DNA of 64,000 nucleotides from CBDCUQ01 sp965222835 (GTDB taxonomy: Bacteria > Pseudomonadota > Alphaproteobacteria > Rhizobiales > Hyphomicrobiaceae): contig CBDCUQ010000004.1 of NCBI GenBank assembly GCA_965222835.1, forward strand, positions 682,001 through 746,000. The letters are read 5' to 3'. Shown piece by piece: positions 62,367-64,000 of the stretch. Below the pieces are notes generated by a model. It did not search any database, had not been told where the DNA came from, and was given only the letters and a program-made list of their open reading frames with translations. Each line of letters begins with the position of its first letter. The stretch's first letter is position 1. The position numbers were made by a program, and so were the translations under genes.

Positions 62367-63236
62367 TCAATCGTTCGTAGTTGGGCGCCTGTAGTAGGCG
62401 ACCCCAGAGGTGCAACAAGCATCCGTGCGCTTGCCTTTTGGCACTTGGTTTTTCAACCAGCAGACGGCTGTTTCTTCCTGATATCCTGGCGCCACATAGG
62501 TCCAGGCTAGACACCGTTGATCTTCCGAGCACATTTGTTGGCATTGTGTCGGGCTACTGCCTTGGAGGCGATGGCTTGCGTAGTCACCGCCTGGCATGTC
62601 GGTGTTTTCTTCAAATGACGTGAACGCTCTCTTGGTCGTGGCTTTACCGCTTTGGTCAGTAGCGGGTTCTACAGAGCTACGTTGAGACAGAGTCCAGTAG
62701 GTCGCAAAACCTACGAGCAGCAGCAAAGCAATGCTGGCTCCTACTAACGTTTTTGTGCGACTTGGACGAACGATTCCAGACAGACTCTTCGCGATAGATG
62801 AGAGGTCATTCGCGAAGGTTTCATGGTCTACTCGTGCAGATTGCCGAAAGGCCAGTTGATTTAGATCATCGGGCAGATCTGAGGACAAAGGCATTTTTGC
62901 GCCGTCAAGCAGAATTGGAATGACCGGGATCGATTTGCTAAGAGCTGACGCAATTTCAAGTCGGACATAGTCGTTCGGCTCGTCTAGACGCCGCCTTCCA
63001 TTTTCGGTTCGTGCGTCCAGCCAGTTGTTGCCGATGAGAACCAACATGACAGCGCAGTCTTCAAGGTCGCTTGCAATTGCGCTCCGAAAATCTTTCCCTT
63101 TGTCGATGCTATCGACATCAATGAATAAGCGATCTTCTCCGAATGCCTTCTGAAGAAATTGATAAATGCTTCGGGCGTCAGCTCGAGAGTCATCGCGCCT
63201 ATAGCTAATGAAAATTTTTCCAGACACGGCCAACAC
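62367..63236 (-). CDS. TIR domain-transmembrane-PAN/Apple protein
   Basis: A 289-residue protein. Residues 6-150 are a TIR domain (GKIFISYRRDDSRADARSIY; LIGNNWLDA; Glu94 in DYVRLEIASAL at the catalytic-Glu position). One transmembrane helix spans about 164-183. Residues about 207-280 resemble a PAN/Apple domain with Cys at 232, 236, 242, 259, 274 and 275 (QCQQMCSEDQRCLAWTYVAP). The predicted topology has TIR inside and PAN outside. Start codons near 63236 are non-ATG (GTG at 63236 or 63227), so the exact start is uncertain. Signalling or defence is inferred. Confidence 0.82.
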   Translation of the reverse strand: MLAVSGKIFISYRRDDSRADARSIYQFLQKAFGEDRLFIDVDSIDKGKDFRSAIASDLEDCAVMLVLIGNNWLDARTENGRRRLDEPNDYVRLEIASALSKSIPVIPILLDGAKMPLSSDLPDDLNQLAFRQSARVDHETFANDLSSIAKSLSGIVRPSRTKTLVGASIALLLLVGFATYWTLSQRSSVEPATDQSGKATTKRAFTSFEENTDMPGGDYASHRLQGSSPTQCQQMCSEDQRCLAWTYVAPGYQEETAVCWLKNQVPKGKRTDACCTSGVAYYRRPTTND

Positions 63237-63652
63237 TCTATCTATCGTTTTCCAAGGGTGATTACTCCCCGTCTAGTATCATCTTTCCGACGTCAGACAA
63301 TATTCATTTGGAATCCTCTGCCGGCCGTGAAGTCTCCTGCTGGTCCATCGCTGACATTTCCCTCTATCGTGCAACGCGTCGACTTTAAGAATTTGAGCCG
63401 ACACCCCAAAATTTAATCCCCGCCTCCAAAACCTCCCGCATACTTCCACGCATCCCGCCGCACACGACCAGGGCCCAGGCTCGAGCTGGGAGTTTGGGAG
63501 CGGAGGGGAGCGTGCTAGGTACGCCATGCCCCTTCAGTGGTCATGGGGGCCGCTGCCGGTCATGAGAAATGATGATCCAACTGCCGTAACGATGCGCGGC
63601 AGGGATGGTATGCCAACGGTCTGAAAAGGGGGCCCACCCCCGTCGCACGCGG

Positions 63653-63773
63653 TAGAGCGGTGAAGGCCGCATCTATCTTTTCTTATACGAGGCGTCACCG
63701 CTCTATCCCCTGTTAGGGGATGCTCTTTGACAAAAACTGAAGTTACCCCGGCGTTGAAAACGCTTCGGGGCTC
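63653..63773. other. Structured intergenic segment with three hairpins
   Basis: In order: an 11-bp perfect inverted repeat (TAGAGCGGTGA at 63653-63663, TCACCGCTCTA at 63695-63705), a small CCCCTGTTAGGGG hairpin, and a longer hairpin around CCCCGGCGTT...AACGCTTCGGGG. It may be a non-coding RNA or a repeat remnant. The rest of 63237-64000 outside this and the repeat below holds nothing I can name. Confidence 0.35.
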
Positions 63774-63786
63774 GGGGTGTTTCACT

Positions 63787-63938
63787 TATGCGCCCGAATT
63801 CTGATTGCGGAGATTGAGGCACCCTGGATCCCGGCATTGAATGCCGGGATGACATGAGAGGGGTGCGAGAACGCCATACCTACCGCTGCAGTCGCAAAAA
63901 AACACAACTGTCATCCCGGGGCTTGACCCCGGGATCCA
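63787..63938 (-). repeat. Palindrome A/B pair, locus 5 (inverted)
   Basis: Palindrome B (63825-63854) and palindrome A (63909-63938) in reverse orientation to the other loci, 54 bp apart, with the conserved tail (reverse of GGTGCCTCAATCTC...GGGCGCAT) at 63791-63824. Confidence 0.78.
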
Positions 63939-64000
63939 ACGTCCAACCGGCCTCGGCATCCACGACATTGCATCCGCGCGCGATTGCCTGTTGCTGCTGC

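Overview
The window is GC-rich bacterial chromosome from an alphaproteobacterium, most likely Hyphomicrobiales (Hyphomicrobiaceae-like). This is inferred from gene content and order: erpA/dgt/argS/SPOR/nagZ/scpA/scpB/tatABC/serS/surE/LysM-M23, then yajC/secD/secF, TrmFO, a PopZ-like protein and a fused-subunit NAD-linked formate dehydrogenase. No rRNA, tRNA, CRISPR array, phage or insertion sequence was recognised.

Layout. 0.2-9 kb: a membrane-anchored Ala/Lys/Arg-rich coiled-coil protein, an Atm1-type ABC exporter, a composite intergenic repeat, an exonuclease III gene broken by a -1 frameshift, a small secreted protein, a VanX-like dipeptidase and a TIR-TM-FGE protein on the minus strand. 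9-12 kb: a GDSL autotransporter and a class I glutamine amidotransferase. 12-27 kb: the housekeeping block for Fe-S assembly, dNTP hydrolysis, tRNA charging, peptidoglycan recycling, condensin (ScpAB), Tat export, SurE and a degenerate LytM lipoprotein, with an orphan ABC ATPase between scpB and tatA. 27-37 kb: two minus-strand genes, the yajC-secD-secF operon continuing into homologues of the mitochondrial complex I assembly factors NDUFAF3 and NDUFAF6, a large secreted SGNH hydrolase, then trmFO and a Prx5-type peroxiredoxin on the minus strand.

37.6-46 kb: a possible 50-residue membrane peptide, a PopZ-like gene, and a five-gene minus-strand operon for gamma-glutamylated polyamine breakdown (two class III aminotransferases, PuuA, PuuC, PuuD) facing a divergent TetR gene, with a perfect inverted repeat between them. 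46-53 kb: formate dehydrogenase (NuoE-NuoF fusion plus molybdopterin subunit) followed by fdhD, mobA and mobB, so the enzyme and its cofactor-maturation genes lie together.

53-64 kb is accessory. It holds a recently duplicated 344-bp repeat, a 1084-residue autotransporter with prealbumin/Ig-like repeats, and a small-peptide locus at 58.57-60.56 kb. In that locus two tiny secreted peptides with almost identical 16-residue mature ends precede a one-helix membrane protein and a secreted YHS protein, opposite a TetR regulator. Matching palindromic operator candidates lie in the divergent region. This is the best candidate for an undescribed system here. A proline-rich secreted protein, a TIR-TM-PAN protein and more copies of the repeat close the window.
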